From: a virus
Virus record (IMG/VR): IMGVR_UViG_3300042312_000391
Span: 1-20,545 of that record
DNA: 20,545 bases
Reading direction: 5' to 3' (one strand)
Below the pieces are notes generated by a model that was given only the letters and a program-made list of their open reading frames with translations, was not told the origin of the DNA and did not search any database. A program made the translations under genes and the position numbers. Shown piece after piece: positions 8,079 to 15,242 of the stretch. Each line of letters starts with the position of its first letter. Position 1 is the stretch's first letter.

Positions 8079-8630
8079 ATGAGAAACATTGAAAAGAAGG
8101 TTTGGTTAGGATTACTATCTATTGTTGGTTTGGTTGCGCCTTTTAGCAATTCTGCCAATGCTTTAGACAATAATTTATTGACTAAACAGCCCGTAGAAGT
8201 CGTTCCAGCCCCCAAAGGGGCTTTTCTGGTTTCTAAGGAGAAAATACTAGAAAAATATGAAAATGCTCACAAACTAAGTGATGGACAGTTAGTTGAATTG
8301 TTAAAGGCTGTAGGCTTTAAGGGAAATTCATTAAGATCGGCATGTGCGATTGCTAAGGCTGAATCTAATGGACGACCTTTTGCTTTTAATGGTAATTCAG
8401 AAACTGGTGATAGTTCTTATGGAGTATTTCAAATAAATATGTTGGGAAAACTAGGTCCTGATCGTAGAGAAAAGTTTGACTTAAGTTCAAATGTTGAACT
8501 ATTTAACCCAGTAATTAATGCACAAATAACACACTATATGACTAAGGGTGGGAAAGACTGGTCAGCATGGAGTTCTGTAAATGGAACACGGTACCAAGAA
8601 TGGTACAACAAATATCCTTGTAAAGTCTAA
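8079..8630 (+). CDS. Secreted lysozyme-like (transglycosylase) cell-wall hydrolase, probable endolysin
   Basis: A 183-residue protein with a signal peptide: basic residues 2-7, hydrophobic 8-22 and an Ala-x-Ala site at 26-28. Residues about 67-183 form a lysozyme-like/SLT domain. Glu95 in AIAKAESNG is the likely catalytic acid, and SSYGVFQIN (112-120) is the conserved active-site strand motif. Cys89 and Cys181 could form a disulfide after export. The enzyme would cleave the MurNAc-GlcNAc bond of peptidoglycan. It is the only plus-strand gene in the late block, with its own promoter, a strong AAGGAGGT Shine-Dalgarno at 8064-8071, and a terminator. The signal peptide suggests Sec export with or without a holin. 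A virion or resuscitation-factor-like role is possible but less likely. Confidence 0.85.
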   Translation: MRNIEKKVWLGLLSIVGLVAPFSNSANALDNNLLTKQPVEVVPAPKGAFLVSKEKILEKYENAHKLSDGQLVELLKAVGFKGNSLRSACAIAKAESNGRPFAFNGNSETGDSSYGVFQINMLGKLGPDRREKFDLSSNVELFNPVINAQITHYMTKGGKDWSAWSSVNGTRYQEWYNKYPCKV

Positions 8631-8641
8631 AAATTATAAAT

Positions 8642-8682
8642 AATACCCCCTTTAAGATAATTCTTTAGGGGGTATTTTTTTT
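8642..8682. terminator. Bidirectional intrinsic terminator between convergent genes
   Basis: AATACCCCCT (8642-8651) pairs with AGGGGGTATT (8667-8676), and a run of eight T follows on the plus strand (8675-8682). It serves the endolysin gene and, less cleanly, the convergent Fn3 gene. Confidence 0.88.
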
Positions 8683-9784
8683 ATTTTAATTTTATATTAA
8701 CAACTCTAGATATGTTGTTTTTAAATCTTTCAGAAGAGTAACCAAATGAAGGTGAGTAAAATGTTGGGAAAAATGGTGGAGCAAAGTCTGGTGAGTAAAA
8801 TGTTGGGAAAAATGGTGGGAAGAATGGGAAAAATGGTGGGAAGAATGGGAAAAATGGTGGGAAGAATGGTGGGAAGAATGGACCAAATGAAGGTGGGGTA
8901 GTGGTTATTGGATCAGATGGATCTGAGACTAAAGAATTACCAATTGCATTTGTTGCATAAACAGTATATGTTTGTGAAGTTCCGCCTTCCTGAACAACCT
9001 CTACGCTAGTTGTTGATCCATTAACTGTACCACCTTTACCATCTGATGATGCCCAAGTGTAACTAGTAATTGTAGATCCACCATCTGCAGGAGCAGTCCA
9101 ACTTACAGTGTCTTTGTCTACGGCTGTTGTTACAGTTGGTTTATTTGGTTTTGCTGGTACAGTACTATCTGCAATATTTATTCCAGCACTTGCAGAACTA
9201 GCCAAACCAGTGCCGTTAGCATTTATTGCAGAAATAGTAAAAGTATAAACTTGTCCTCCAGCAAAAGAACCTGTTGCTGTTATTGGACTAGTTGTTCCAC
9301 TTCCAGTAGTTAATGAAATAGATGGAGATGATGCTATTATATAACTAGTGATTGCAGTTCCACCACTATTTGGTGAGGTAAAACTTAAACTTATTTCAGT
9401 ATTGCTAACTTTAGTTGCCACACCAATAATAGGAGTTCCTGGAACAGTGGTTGCTGTAATTGAATTTGAAGCCACACTTGGTAAATAAGAACTTCCTAAT
9501 GCGCTATTTCCTTTTGATGTAAAAGTATATGATACCCCAGATTGCAATCCCGTAACTGTTATTGGAGAAGATCCAGTGGCGGTAAATGATCCTGGACTTG
9601 ATGTTACTGTATAATTTGTTGCTGGGCCACCTGTTTCGGGAGCAACCAAAGAAATAGTTGCTGCTCCATTATTAAATGGACGAGATGTTCCAACATTTGT
9701 TGCTGTTGGTGTTGCAGGATCTGGTATATCATCAATTGGTGTCGTATACTGCAATTTATTTAAAGATGCTTTTGAAATTGTCAT
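8681..9784 (-). CDS. Three-Fn3 tail protein with Phe/Pro repeat C-terminus
   Basis: A 367-residue protein with three fibronectin type III domains (about residues 25-113, 116-207 and 210-295) followed by a Phe/Pro repeat (PPFFPFF units, then two PPFFPTFYSPxF units) and a short non-repeat end, SSERFKNNISRVVNIKLK. The first and last Fn3 domains match those of the 811-1620 protein nearly word for word (GTSRPFNNGAAT, YTWASSDGKGG, QTYTVYATN). It lacks one Fn3 in comparison, so the pair arose by duplication with domain gain or loss. It overlaps the terminator by its stop codon. Probably a tail adhesin or spacer protein; the ligand is unknown. Confidence 0.8.
   Translation of the reverse strand: MTISKASLNKLQYTTPIDDIPDPATPTATNVGTSRPFNNGAATISLVAPETGGPATNYTVTSSPGSFTATGSSPITVTGLQSGVSYTFTSKGNSALGSSYLPSVASNSITATTVPGTPIIGVATKVSNTEISLSFTSPNSGGTAITSYIIASSPSISLTTGSGTTSPITATGSFAGGQVYTFTISAINANGTGLASSASAGINIADSTVPAKPNKPTVTTAVDKDTVSWTAPADGGSTITSYTWASSDGKGGTVNGSTTSVEVVQEGGTSQTYTVYATNAIGNSLVSDPSDPITTTPPSFGPFFPPFFPPFFPFFPPFFPFFPPFFPTFYSPDFAPPFFPTFYSPSFGYSSERFKNNISRVVNIKLK
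8760..8882. repeat. Second purine-rich tandem repeat (Phe/Pro tail)
   Basis: Units GGGAAGAATGGG, GGGAAAAATGGT and a longer AAAATGTTGGGAAAAATGGT unit are repeated in the coding end of the three-Fn3 gene. It is the same type as the repeat at 839-1030. Confidence 0.8.
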
Positions 9785-9786
9785 TT

Positions 9787-10119
9787 TTAAGAAAGTTCAG
9801 ATCCGTATGCTGAAAAAGATATATTACCAGTTGACGGATACACTAGAATTTTATCTGAAGCAGCAAGAGTTACTCCCATTGTCAAAATAATACTATCATT
9901 TGCACCAACTGTTGTTCCATAAACCAAATAATGTTTGTCTGTGGTAGTAGCGTCTGCTGATGGTCTTACTGCAATTCTAAAGGTGGCAGATGTTGCAGCA
10001 CGATTACAAATTGCAATACTTGAAACTATTGATTGTGTTGCAGATGGGACAGTATAGAGAACTGCTTCTGTTGTTGCAGAAGGATTTGATTGTCCCAATA
10101 TTTTATATGTATTTGCCAT
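9787..10119 (-). CDS. Small phage structural protein (MANTYKILGQ type)
   Basis: A 110-residue beta-rich protein. The pattern MANTYKILGQSNPSATTEAV...TVPSATQSIVSSIAICNR...TFRIAV...GANDSIILTMGVTLAASDKI...GNISFSAYGSE is a family recurring in phage tail regions of many hosts. Its molecular role is not established, though a tail- or fibre-attached structural role is likely. AGGGGT precedes the ATG. Two bases separate its stop from the Fn3 gene start, so the two are co-transcribed. Confidence 0.75.
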   Translation of the reverse strand: MANTYKILGQSNPSATTEAVLYTVPSATQSIVSSIAICNRAATSATFRIAVRPSADATTTDKHYLVYGTTVGANDSIILTMGVTLAASDKILVYPSTGNISFSAYGSELS

Positions 10120-10131
10120 TTTTACCCCTAA

Positions 10132-10566
10132 TCACATTCCGCCTAGCATAAGAGATACTGGTGTTGAATCAGTTACCACTGACGCCCAAGAAGTCATTGT
10201 ACCATCTGTTTGTAAAAACTTTGTTTCATTTCCAGTTTGATTTGGTATAAAAGTAATCCAGTTAGAACCATTATAAAATTGTAATTCGTTTATAGTATTA
10301 CCAAGTGAATTTTGTCTCAAAAAACATATCGTTCCTGCAGTTGGACTTGTTATAGAAGCATCTCTTGCTGTTGGATTTAAATAATTATTAATACCCTTTT
10401 TTGCAATAAAAGCCTCAAGAGTAGTAAAGTTAGAAAGATGTGTATGAAGGCCAGTCCATTCAAAAGTTCCAGAAATATCTGTCTTTCCAGAAACTTGATA
10501 CCAAGTATCATCTGTTAAACTATATACATATGCTGCCTTACCGTCTGAATCAAATGATGTTGGCAT
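10132..10566 (-). CDS. Structural protein, fibre-type C-terminus
   Basis: A 144-residue protein. The segment GTICFLRQNSLGNTINELQFYNGSNWITF and the ending NETKFLQTDGTMTSWASV are typical of phage fibre or decoration proteins. The N-terminal half carries TFEWTGLHTHLSNFTTLEAFIAKKGINNY, of unknown role. Its ATG overlaps the TAA of the upstream gene (TAATG), indicating coupled translation. Confidence 0.62.
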   Translation of the reverse strand: MPTSFDSDGKAAYVYSLTDDTWYQVSGKTDISGTFEWTGLHTHLSNFTTLEAFIAKKGINNYLNPTARDASITSPTAGTICFLRQNSLGNTINELQFYNGSNWITFIPNQTGNETKFLQTDGTMTSWASVVTDSTPVSLMLGGM

Positions 10567-11045
10567 TAAATCACCTGATCAAAAGTGCTGGTATCACCAT
10601 TATATACATACATTTCAATTGGACTTGATCCTTTTTTAATCCATATAAGACCATTTGCTAAATTTGTTGATGGAGCGGTTGCTGTATAAACAGATGTTGC
10701 AGCATAATATCCAACTCCTGCTGATGAATCTTTATCTAACCAAATATATCCATCTGGTATTGTTTCAGAAAATGCTGTAAATGCTGCTGCAGTTGGCGCT
10801 GTTACACTTGCTCTAGAAATATCTCTTGCTGACTCTTCAAGAGTTGCATTATCATCTATCTGTTCCTGTAAATTATTTATAGTGTATGCAATTGATGGAT
10901 TTAGTAATTGTCCTGAATCTGTTTCGGCGGTATCAAAATCATAAGATCCATAATGATATGCCTTTAAGGCATCCTGAATATTTGCATCATCAACTAATGC
11001 TGGAATTTTAGTTGGTACTAATACCCCTATATTTTGTACAGCCAT
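10566..11045 (-). CDS. Structural protein of unknown role
   Basis: A 159-residue protein beginning MAVQNIGVLVPTKIPALVDDANIQDALKAYHYG, a start shared by small tail-region proteins of several phages. Residues about 95-159 contain WLDKDSSAGVGYYAATSVYT and GLIWIKKGSSPIEMYVYNG, beta-rich motifs. Shine-Dalgarno GAGGTGAT precedes the ATG, with an extended -10 further upstream. It heads a coupled pair with the next gene. Confidence 0.62.
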   Translation of the reverse strand: MAVQNIGVLVPTKIPALVDDANIQDALKAYHYGSYDFDTAETDSGQLLNPSIAYTINNLQEQIDDNATLEESARDISRASVTAPTAAAFTAFSETIPDGYIWLDKDSSAGVGYYAATSVYTATAPSTNLANGLIWIKKGSSPIEMYVYNGDTSTFDQVI

Positions 11046-11063
11046 TTAATCACCTCTATAAAG

Positions 11064-11072
11064 ATTATACCA
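11064..11072 (-). promoter_or_regulatory. Extended -10 box (TGGTATAAT)
   Basis: Read on the minus strand, it lies 18 nt before the ATG at 11045 with Shine-Dalgarno AGAGGTG between. No -35 hexamer is visible. Confidence 0.55.
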
Positions 11073-11080
11073 TTTTTATA

Positions 11081-11656
11081 TTAAACTATAGATATAAATA
11101 AGTGTACATTTTTGTTTCCAGTTAATGCAGACCAACTACCTCCACTATATTGAACTGCGTCAAAATTTATTACTAAGTTTGTTCCAGCACCCGCTAAAGC
11201 AGGAATCTCCATTGATGCTGCAATAGGGCTTGTCCCCTCAATCTTAAACTGAATATTAAAGTTTGAGGCGGTAAGAGGAGATCCAGTAACATTTACTATA
11301 TCTAAAATTGGAATAGTTATGGAACCTGCTCCAGAAACAAACTCAATTATTTCTATGGCAGAATAAATTGCTGGATTGATTTTCAAAACTTGTACCCAGG
11401 CGTTTCCTCCTGGCTGAGAAGTATACTGATACATATATGAATAATTTTCTCCTGGTGCTATATTAATATACATATCATTTAAAATTAAAGTTTGTCCTAA
11501 AATTACCCCATTATTTGTTTGTGAATTTGGCTCTCCAGAACCGACAATAATTTTACTACCACGAGTTCCCTGTGGACCAATATCAACTAATACATCAATG
11601 GTTTCTGGTGGACCTAAGACAACAATATTTTCGGTATTTAATAATACATCAACCAT
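11081..11656 (-). CDS. Structural protein with DIGPQGTRGS motif
   Basis: A 191-residue protein. The N-terminus holds LGPPETIDVLVDIGPQGTRGSKIIVGSGEPN, a short collagen-like element also found in other phage tail proteins. The remainder is predicted beta (IIEFVSGAGSITIPILDIVNVTG). Its ATG overlaps the TAA of the RGDTA-family gene upstream (TAATG), the same coupled cassette as at 7316-7947 and 12764-13254. Confidence 0.66.
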   Translation of the reverse strand: MVDVLLNTENIVVLGPPETIDVLVDIGPQGTRGSKIIVGSGEPNSQTNNGVILGQTLILNDMYINIAPGENYSYMYQYTSQPGGNAWVQVLKINPAIYSAIEIIEFVSGAGSITIPILDIVNVTGSPLTASNFNIQFKIEGTSPIAASMEIPALAGAGTNLVINFDAVQYSGGSWSALTGNKNVHLFISIV

Positions 11657-12006
11657 TATGAATCGTCTGCCCCAGTAATATCATCTGTTACGGTTATGGT
11701 TCCAGTTAGCAATGTAAATACCAATGTTGCACCAGAATCTATTTGAACATCGTATACATATGTTCCAGCAACAAGTCCTTCCCCTGCTCCTGGTAAAATT
11801 GTACAAGTAACTGTGTCTGCACTACCATCAACTATTGCCTGCATTTCATATTGAGTTTGATTTTCTCCTCTTGCATTGGCAATAAAAAATTGTGCGTTAT
11901 AACCAGTTAAATCAAATGCTGAACCGTTTGCTGTTTTTGGTCGTATTACAAATTCAGCAGTGTCGCCACGGTAATAGTTAAAATTATAAGTTCCTGGAAA
12001 TGCCAT
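11656..12006 (-). CDS. RGDTA-family structural protein, copy 2
   Basis: A 116-residue beta protein with NFNYYRGDTAEFVIRP near the start, then FDLTGYNAQFFIANARG and a closing VFTLLTGTITVTDDITG. The arrangement (RGDTA, a GY/W-hydrophobic strand, a closing TxTVTDDIT) matches the copy at 7537-7947, but this one lacks the PxNxxW lead. Such proteins look like a baseplate-type Ig-like domain. AGGAGGAAC precedes the ATG. Confidence 0.68.
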   Translation of the reverse strand: MAFPGTYNFNYYRGDTAEFVIRPKTANGSAFDLTGYNAQFFIANARGENQTQYEMQAIVDGSADTVTCTILPGAGEGLVAGTYVYDVQIDSGATLVFTLLTGTITVTDDITGADDS

Positions 12007-12021
12007 TGTTCCTCCTATAAC

Positions 12022-12030
12022 ATTATACCA
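12022..12030 (-). promoter_or_regulatory. Extended -10 box (TGGTATAAT)
   Basis: Read on the minus strand, it lies 15 nt before the ATG at 12006 with Shine-Dalgarno AGGAGG between. Confidence 0.55.
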
Positions 12031-12750
12031 CTATGATACTGATATATATATACCATTTAAAATAAAAGAACTTTCATTGTCTGTTCTAATTTGAGGAATT
12101 CCCCCATGGTTTTTAATTTTATCACTATCTATAAAAATGGTTTGGCAATATGAAAGGTCATACTGATATTGATATTTTAGTAACCCAGCATATCCTACTG
12201 GAGATAAAGACTCATTTTTTAAAAGAGTTCTTATCCAAACCTCAGTATTGTTGGAATATGTTTCTATAGAAAAGTCATACCTAACTTCTACCTTTGCCCC
12301 AACCTTTAAAGTCTTTAAATTGATATTTCTTGTTGTTTCATTTAACAAAGAAACGGATTTATTTGGAAGATAGGTCTCGTTAGACTTATCTTTATCAATT
12401 GTTAAAAAAAATGAAACCCATCCATCTTCGCCCCTTTCTGGTCCTAATCTATCTGCTGTTGTGCTCTTATTTGCATAATATGCCCATCCAGGATATTGGC
12501 CAGATGGACTATCATAACCTTCCGCACCTTTTCCTGGATCACCTTTTTCACCTTTTGGCCCTTGTGGACCTTGAATTCCTTTTTCACCCTTTTCGCCCTG
12601 TGGTCCTTGAGGCCCTTGCGGTCCTATTGGTCCTACTTCTCCTTTTTCACCCTGAATTCCAGGAACAGCAATATATTCAATAGATTTTGTCTGTTCTATC
12701 GTTTCGTTATATTTTTTCTTTTTACTTGGAAAGTCCATGCTTTTTGTCAT
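12031..12750 (-). CDS. Collagen-like fibre protein
   Basis: A 239-residue protein. The N-terminus is basic (residues 9-14, PSKKKK). Residues 31-75 are 15 consecutive Gly-X-Y triplets with many GEK, GPQ and GPK units, predicted to form a trimeric collagen-like stalk. Residues about 80-239 form a globular head, starting YPGWAYYANKSTTADRLG, with VEVRYDFSIETYSNNTEVWIRT in the middle. Phages use such stalks in tail fibres and decoration proteins. No promoter was identified. The upstream 29-codon gene is 13 nt away, so they are probably co-transcribed. Confidence 0.78.
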   Translation of the reverse strand: MTKSMDFPSKKKKYNETIEQTKSIEYIAVPGIQGEKGEVGPIGPQGPQGPQGEKGEKGIQGPQGPKGEKGDPGKGAEGYDSPSGQYPGWAYYANKSTTADRLGPERGEDGWVSFFLTIDKDKSNETYLPNKSVSLLNETTRNINLKTLKVGAKVEVRYDFSIETYSNNTEVWIRTLLKNESLSPVGYAGLLKYQYQYDLSYCQTIFIDSDKIKNHGGIPQIRTDNESSFILNGIYISVS

Positions 12751-12763
12751 TTTAATCCAAGTG

Positions 12764-12853
12764 TTACTTTATCTTTGTCTTAAAAACCTTTTTGCCAATT
12801 TTAATAATTGGTGGAATATATGGGGTTGGAGTAGAAACCTTTACAACTGGCAT
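12764..12853 (-). CDS. 29-residue basic peptide coupled to RGDTA copy 3
   Basis: A short frame, MPVVKVSTPTPYIPPIIKIGKK and so on, ends in a Lys-rich tail. Its ATG overlaps the TAA of the upstream gene (TAATG at 12855-12851). Position and coupling match the partners of the other two RGDTA genes, though the sequence differs. Function unknown. Confidence 0.5.
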   Translation of the reverse strand: MPVVKVSTPTPYIPPIIKIGKKVFKTKIK

Positions 12854-13254
12854 TATAGGCTTCCCGCAGAAGTGATATTTCCAAGCACACAGATTGTTCC
12901 AACTACTGGTGTCCAGATTATATCTTCTTCTCCACTACCACCAGGAATTTTAACTTGGAGATCAAACGGTAGTTCGGCTACCACTGATTTATATTGATTT
13001 CCCCAATTTATAGTGGTTTCTGATGAAGCAGAAATTATGACATATCCCGATGAATCGGTTACTGTTAATTCATCAAGAAAATCGCCTGCTGGATCATAGG
13101 CGGTAGATAAAAACGTCCACCCATCTGTGTCCCAATAGGTTTTTTCATCATCTTCAAAAAATTCTATTTTTAATGTTGCATTATCTCCACGGACGACTGT
13201 CCATTGAATATTTGCTGGCGTTGCGCCATATTTTTCTATTATTGGAGCACACAT
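12853..13254 (-). CDS. RGDTA-family structural protein, copy 3
   Basis: A 133-residue protein with ATPANIQWTVVRGDNATLKIEFFEDD, closest to copy 1 (PPNVLWTIVRGDTASFRVYVTDD). A WTFLSTAYDPAGDFLDELTVTD strand follows, then VVGTICVLGNIT. The ATG is 8 nt after the extended -10 TGGTATAAT, with no Shine-Dalgarno, so it is probably leaderless. It heads the operon towards the collagen-like fibre. Confidence 0.68.
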   Translation of the reverse strand: MCAPIIEKYGATPANIQWTVVRGDNATLKIEFFEDDEKTYWDTDGWTFLSTAYDPAGDFLDELTVTDSSGYVIISASSETTINWGNQYKSVVAELPFDLQVKIPGGSGEEDIIWTPVVGTICVLGNITSAGSL

Positions 13255-13262
13255 AATAATTG

Positions 13263-13271
13263 ATTATACCA
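13263..13271 (-). promoter_or_regulatory. Extended -10 box (TGGTATAAT), leaderless
   Basis: Read on the minus strand, it ends 8 nt before the ATG at 13254. It sits immediately downstream of the terminator-like hairpin at 13282-13328. Confidence 0.58.
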
Positions 13272-13275
13272 TTAA

Positions 13276-13328
13276 ATAAAACTGGACACCTAGACGCAGT
13301 GGGGTGGGGGATAGTATCTAGGTGCCAG
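13276..13328 (-). terminator. GC-rich 12-bp hairpin followed by TTTTATTT
   Basis: CTGG-A-CACCTAGA (13282-13294) pairs with TCTAGGTG-CCAG (13317-13328): 12 bp with one bulged A and a 22-nt loop. On the minus strand the loop is C-rich and the stem is followed by TTTTATTT, as for an intrinsic terminator upstream of the 13254 gene. The large conserved-looking loop is odd for a terminator, so a structured RNA is an alternative. Confidence 0.62.
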
Positions 13329-13519
13329 CACGAGAATTATAACATTATATTATGATAAATAGTATTATTATAACAAAATGTTATAAATAAAACAATAAAT
13401 AATTGTTATAAAATCGTTATATTGATTTCTGCATAAACTGTAAAAATCCAGGGTATAAAAGTGTATACTTAAAATATATAAAGAAAAGAATAACTAGTAA
13501 GTAAAGTTTTTAAAATATC
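13329..13519. other. AT-rich intergenic stretch with TGTTATAA inverted repeats
   Basis: No gene is visible. TTATAACA (13368-13375) and TGTTATAA (13379-13386) form a tight inverted repeat, AACAAT (13391-13396) and ATTGTT (13402-13407) form another, and further TATAACA/TTGTTATAA words lie at about 13339 and 13404. These could be operators, or hairpins ending the glycosyltransferase mRNA. Confidence 0.45.
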
Positions 13520-14203
13520 TTATATATTATATATAGGAAAATTATTATTTTTACAAAATATTTTATATTTTATTTTATTATCATTAAACACAATATCTAT
13601 ATCATCGTCAAAAATTTTTTTGTAGTCTTCGGAGTGTAAAAAATAATCATTATCAAAACACAACAAATTTTTATTTTTTTCCATTGTTAGAGCAAAGATA
13701 ATGTTTACTGGAAAATCATACACAACCATTTTTTTTTCTTTTATTTGAGAGTTTAACAAAAGGTCTTCATAGTATAAAATTAATGAATCTATAACTGATT
13801 TAATAATTCTACTATTTTTAACTGCACCAAAGTTTGAACAATTAACTCCCTCATGCTGAAACCCTATTGAAGAGCATACAACTTCCTCTTTATTATATTT
13901 TTTATAAATAGATTCTTCAATTGGCTTAACGCATACAGAATCCATGTCTGCATAAAAACCACCATAATTATATATTGCTATTAATCTCCAAATATCTGAT
14001 TGAGTTATTTTATCTGATTTTAAGTAATGACTATATAAAAAACTATCAAACTCTTTTACCATGCTAGATCTTTTATTTGCATCAACATATACATGCTTCC
14101 ATCCATAATTTAAATTTTTCCAATTATTTATTATATTTTTTTGAAATGGAAATAAATCCTCATACTCTGGTTCGTGTGTTTGCCAAATTATTTTTGGAAT
14201 CAC
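13520..14203 (-). CDS. GT32-type glycosyltransferase (DXD motif)
   Basis: A 227-residue protein starting from GTG 14203. The opening IPKIIWQTHEP and the block QSDIWRLIAIYNYGGFYADMDSV are diagnostic of the DXD glycosyltransferase family GT32 (Och1/capsular type); Asp86-Met-Asp88 is the metal and nucleotide-sugar binding motif. The downstream C-terminal part is Lys/Asn/Ile-rich and not recognisable. Such enzymes move a sugar from a nucleotide sugar to an acceptor glycan. The base composition is markedly more AT-rich than the neighbours, with many homopolymer A/T runs, which may signal acquisition. Possible roles are modifying a virion glycoprotein or the host surface. Confidence 0.85.
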   Translation of the reverse strand: MIPKIIWQTHEPEYEDLFPFQKNIINNWKNLNYGWKHVYVDANKRSSMVKEFDSFLYSHYLKSDKITQSDIWRLIAIYNYGGFYADMDSVCVKPIEESIYKKYNKEEVVCSSIGFQHEGVNCSNFGAVKNSRIIKSVIDSLILYYEDLLLNSQIKEKKMVVYDFPVNIIFALTMEKNKNLLCFDNDYFLHSEDYKKIFDDDIDIVFNDNKIKYKIFCKNNNFPIYNI

Positions 14204-14219
14204 CCAAAGTGCCTTAATT

Positions 14220-14432
14220 CTACTTAGAGTGATCTTTTAAATGTTCAACTAAAAGATCAAATAATTTGTCAGTTTTTTCCTCTAGGCGATTAACGGAATC
14301 TTTTAAACTTGATCCAGAATTCGGCTTAAGTTCATTTAAATAATGTTTTACGAGCCAACGAACTCCACCAGCAACAATGGTTGTAATGGTAAGAAGAGTT
14401 AATATAAACGCTGCCCAATCTTGAGGTGACAT
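14220..14432 (-). CDS. Holin-like single-TM membrane protein
   Basis: A 70-residue protein with one hydrophobic segment at residues 7-24 (AAFILTLLTITTIVAGGV), then RWLVKHYLNELKPNSGSSLKD and a charged helix ending VEHLKDHSK, likely coiled coil. This layout (MSPQDWAA...GGVRWLVKHYL...LKPN..SLKD) recurs in tailed phages and is often labelled putative holin. The ATG is 7 nt after the extended -10 TGATATAAT, so a leaderless mRNA is predicted. It is far from the endolysin gene, so the holin role is tentative. Confidence 0.7.
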   Translation of the reverse strand: MSPQDWAAFILTLLTITTIVAGGVRWLVKHYLNELKPNSGSSLKDSVNRLEEKTDKLFDLLVEHLKDHSK

Positions 14433-14439
14433 AAGGTTT

Positions 14440-14448
14440 ATTATATCA
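14440..14448 (-). promoter_or_regulatory. Extended -10 box (TGATATAAT), leaderless
   Basis: Read on the minus strand, it ends 7 nt before the ATG at 14432, with no room for a Shine-Dalgarno. Confidence 0.6.
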
Positions 14449-14462
14449 TTATTTGAGATTAG

Positions 14463-14957
14463 TTATCCAACTTGATTTACCGTCAAAATAATTGAAGGAA
14501 TTGCTGGATGATTTACACCTGCTGCTTCATAATGTAAATCTGCTTGAGTAGAACTTGTCATCCATATCAGTTGATAGTAGTCCCCAGCAGAGGCATCTAC
14601 AAAAAAATTAACTATTGCAACAACATATTGAAAGTCATTTTCTACATTCCATCTAGTATCAGTATTTGCTACGTTATTATTATTTTTTCTTAGCCAAGCG
14701 TTTACTTCTGCCGATGAACTTCCGCCAGTATGTTTATATAACTGTGCTGAAAATTGAATATTATAAATGCCAGAATTTGCTATTGTTATTTTTGAGTTAT
14801 CAACTATAGTCACACCATTTGACAGGTCTGTATTATTAAAGGTCATAGGTGTGGGGGTATTTGCTAAAGCGTCTTGATGCTCTGTACTAAAAAATGATCC
14901 ATAATATAGATTTGGAGCAGATGATGATTCTATAGCGGGATGAGTAAATCTTGCCAC
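14463..14957 (-). CDS. C1q/TNF-like jelly-roll structural protein
   Basis: A 164-residue protein starting from GTG 14957, which abuts the TAA of the upstream gene (TAAGTG). The pattern YGSFFSTEHQDALANTPTPMTFNNTDLSNGVTI, SGIYNIQFSAQLYKHTGG, AWLRKNNNNVANTDTRW, ASAGDYYQLIWMTSS is that of a C1q/TNF-like beta jelly roll found in phage fibre tips and decoration proteins. Such domains trimerise. It is likely a virion surface component. Confidence 0.75.
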   Translation of the reverse strand: MARFTHPAIESSSAPNLYYGSFFSTEHQDALANTPTPMTFNNTDLSNGVTIVDNSKITIANSGIYNIQFSAQLYKHTGGSSSAEVNAWLRKNNNNVANTDTRWNVENDFQYVVAIVNFFVDASAGDYYQLIWMTSSTQADLHYEAAGVNHPAIPSIILTVNQVG

Positions 14958-15236
14958 TTAAGGCTCCAAGCCAATTTGAATCATAGCAATGTTCATAGAG
15001 TTTACGGATGAAATTGCATATAGCGCATCGTTAGAGACGAGTTCAAAAGAGATTGAATGGTTTGGCAAAATTCTAAATCCGTAGTTAGAAGATGTAACTC
15101 CTTCGCCACCGATATAAACATATCCAGTTGCGTTAACATTTTGTAGAGTAATATCCATACCACCGTGTGCGCCTGGTGGAGTCAAGCGAGTAGCGGAAGT
15201 ATCGCTAAGTGTGACTAATGAATGCGCTGTTGCCAT
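14958..15236 (-). CDS. Small conserved phage structural protein (MATAHSLVTL type)
   Basis: A 92-residue beta-rich protein. The pattern HSLVTLSDTSATRLTPPGAHGGMDITLQNVNATGYVYIGGEGVTSSNYGFRILPNHSISFELVSNDALYAISS is a family seen repeatedly next to tail-protein genes in phages. TATACT ends 6 nt before the ATG with no Shine-Dalgarno, so the mRNA is probably leaderless. It is the first gene of the late minus-strand block here. Confidence 0.75.
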   Translation of the reverse strand: MATAHSLVTLSDTSATRLTPPGAHGGMDITLQNVNATGYVYIGGEGVTSSNYGFRILPNHSISFELVSNDALYAISSVNSMNIAMIQIGLEP

Positions 15237-15242
15237 TTATTA

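Noticed and set aside
12399-12997. Plus-strand hydrophobic frames opposite the collagen-like gene
   Set aside because: The Gly-X-Y frame on the minus strand has clear coding character; these are its complements.
7537-13254. RGD tripeptide as an integrin-binding site
   Set aside because: It lies inside a longer family motif (VRGDTA) of bacterial-virus proteins, so the match is coincidental.
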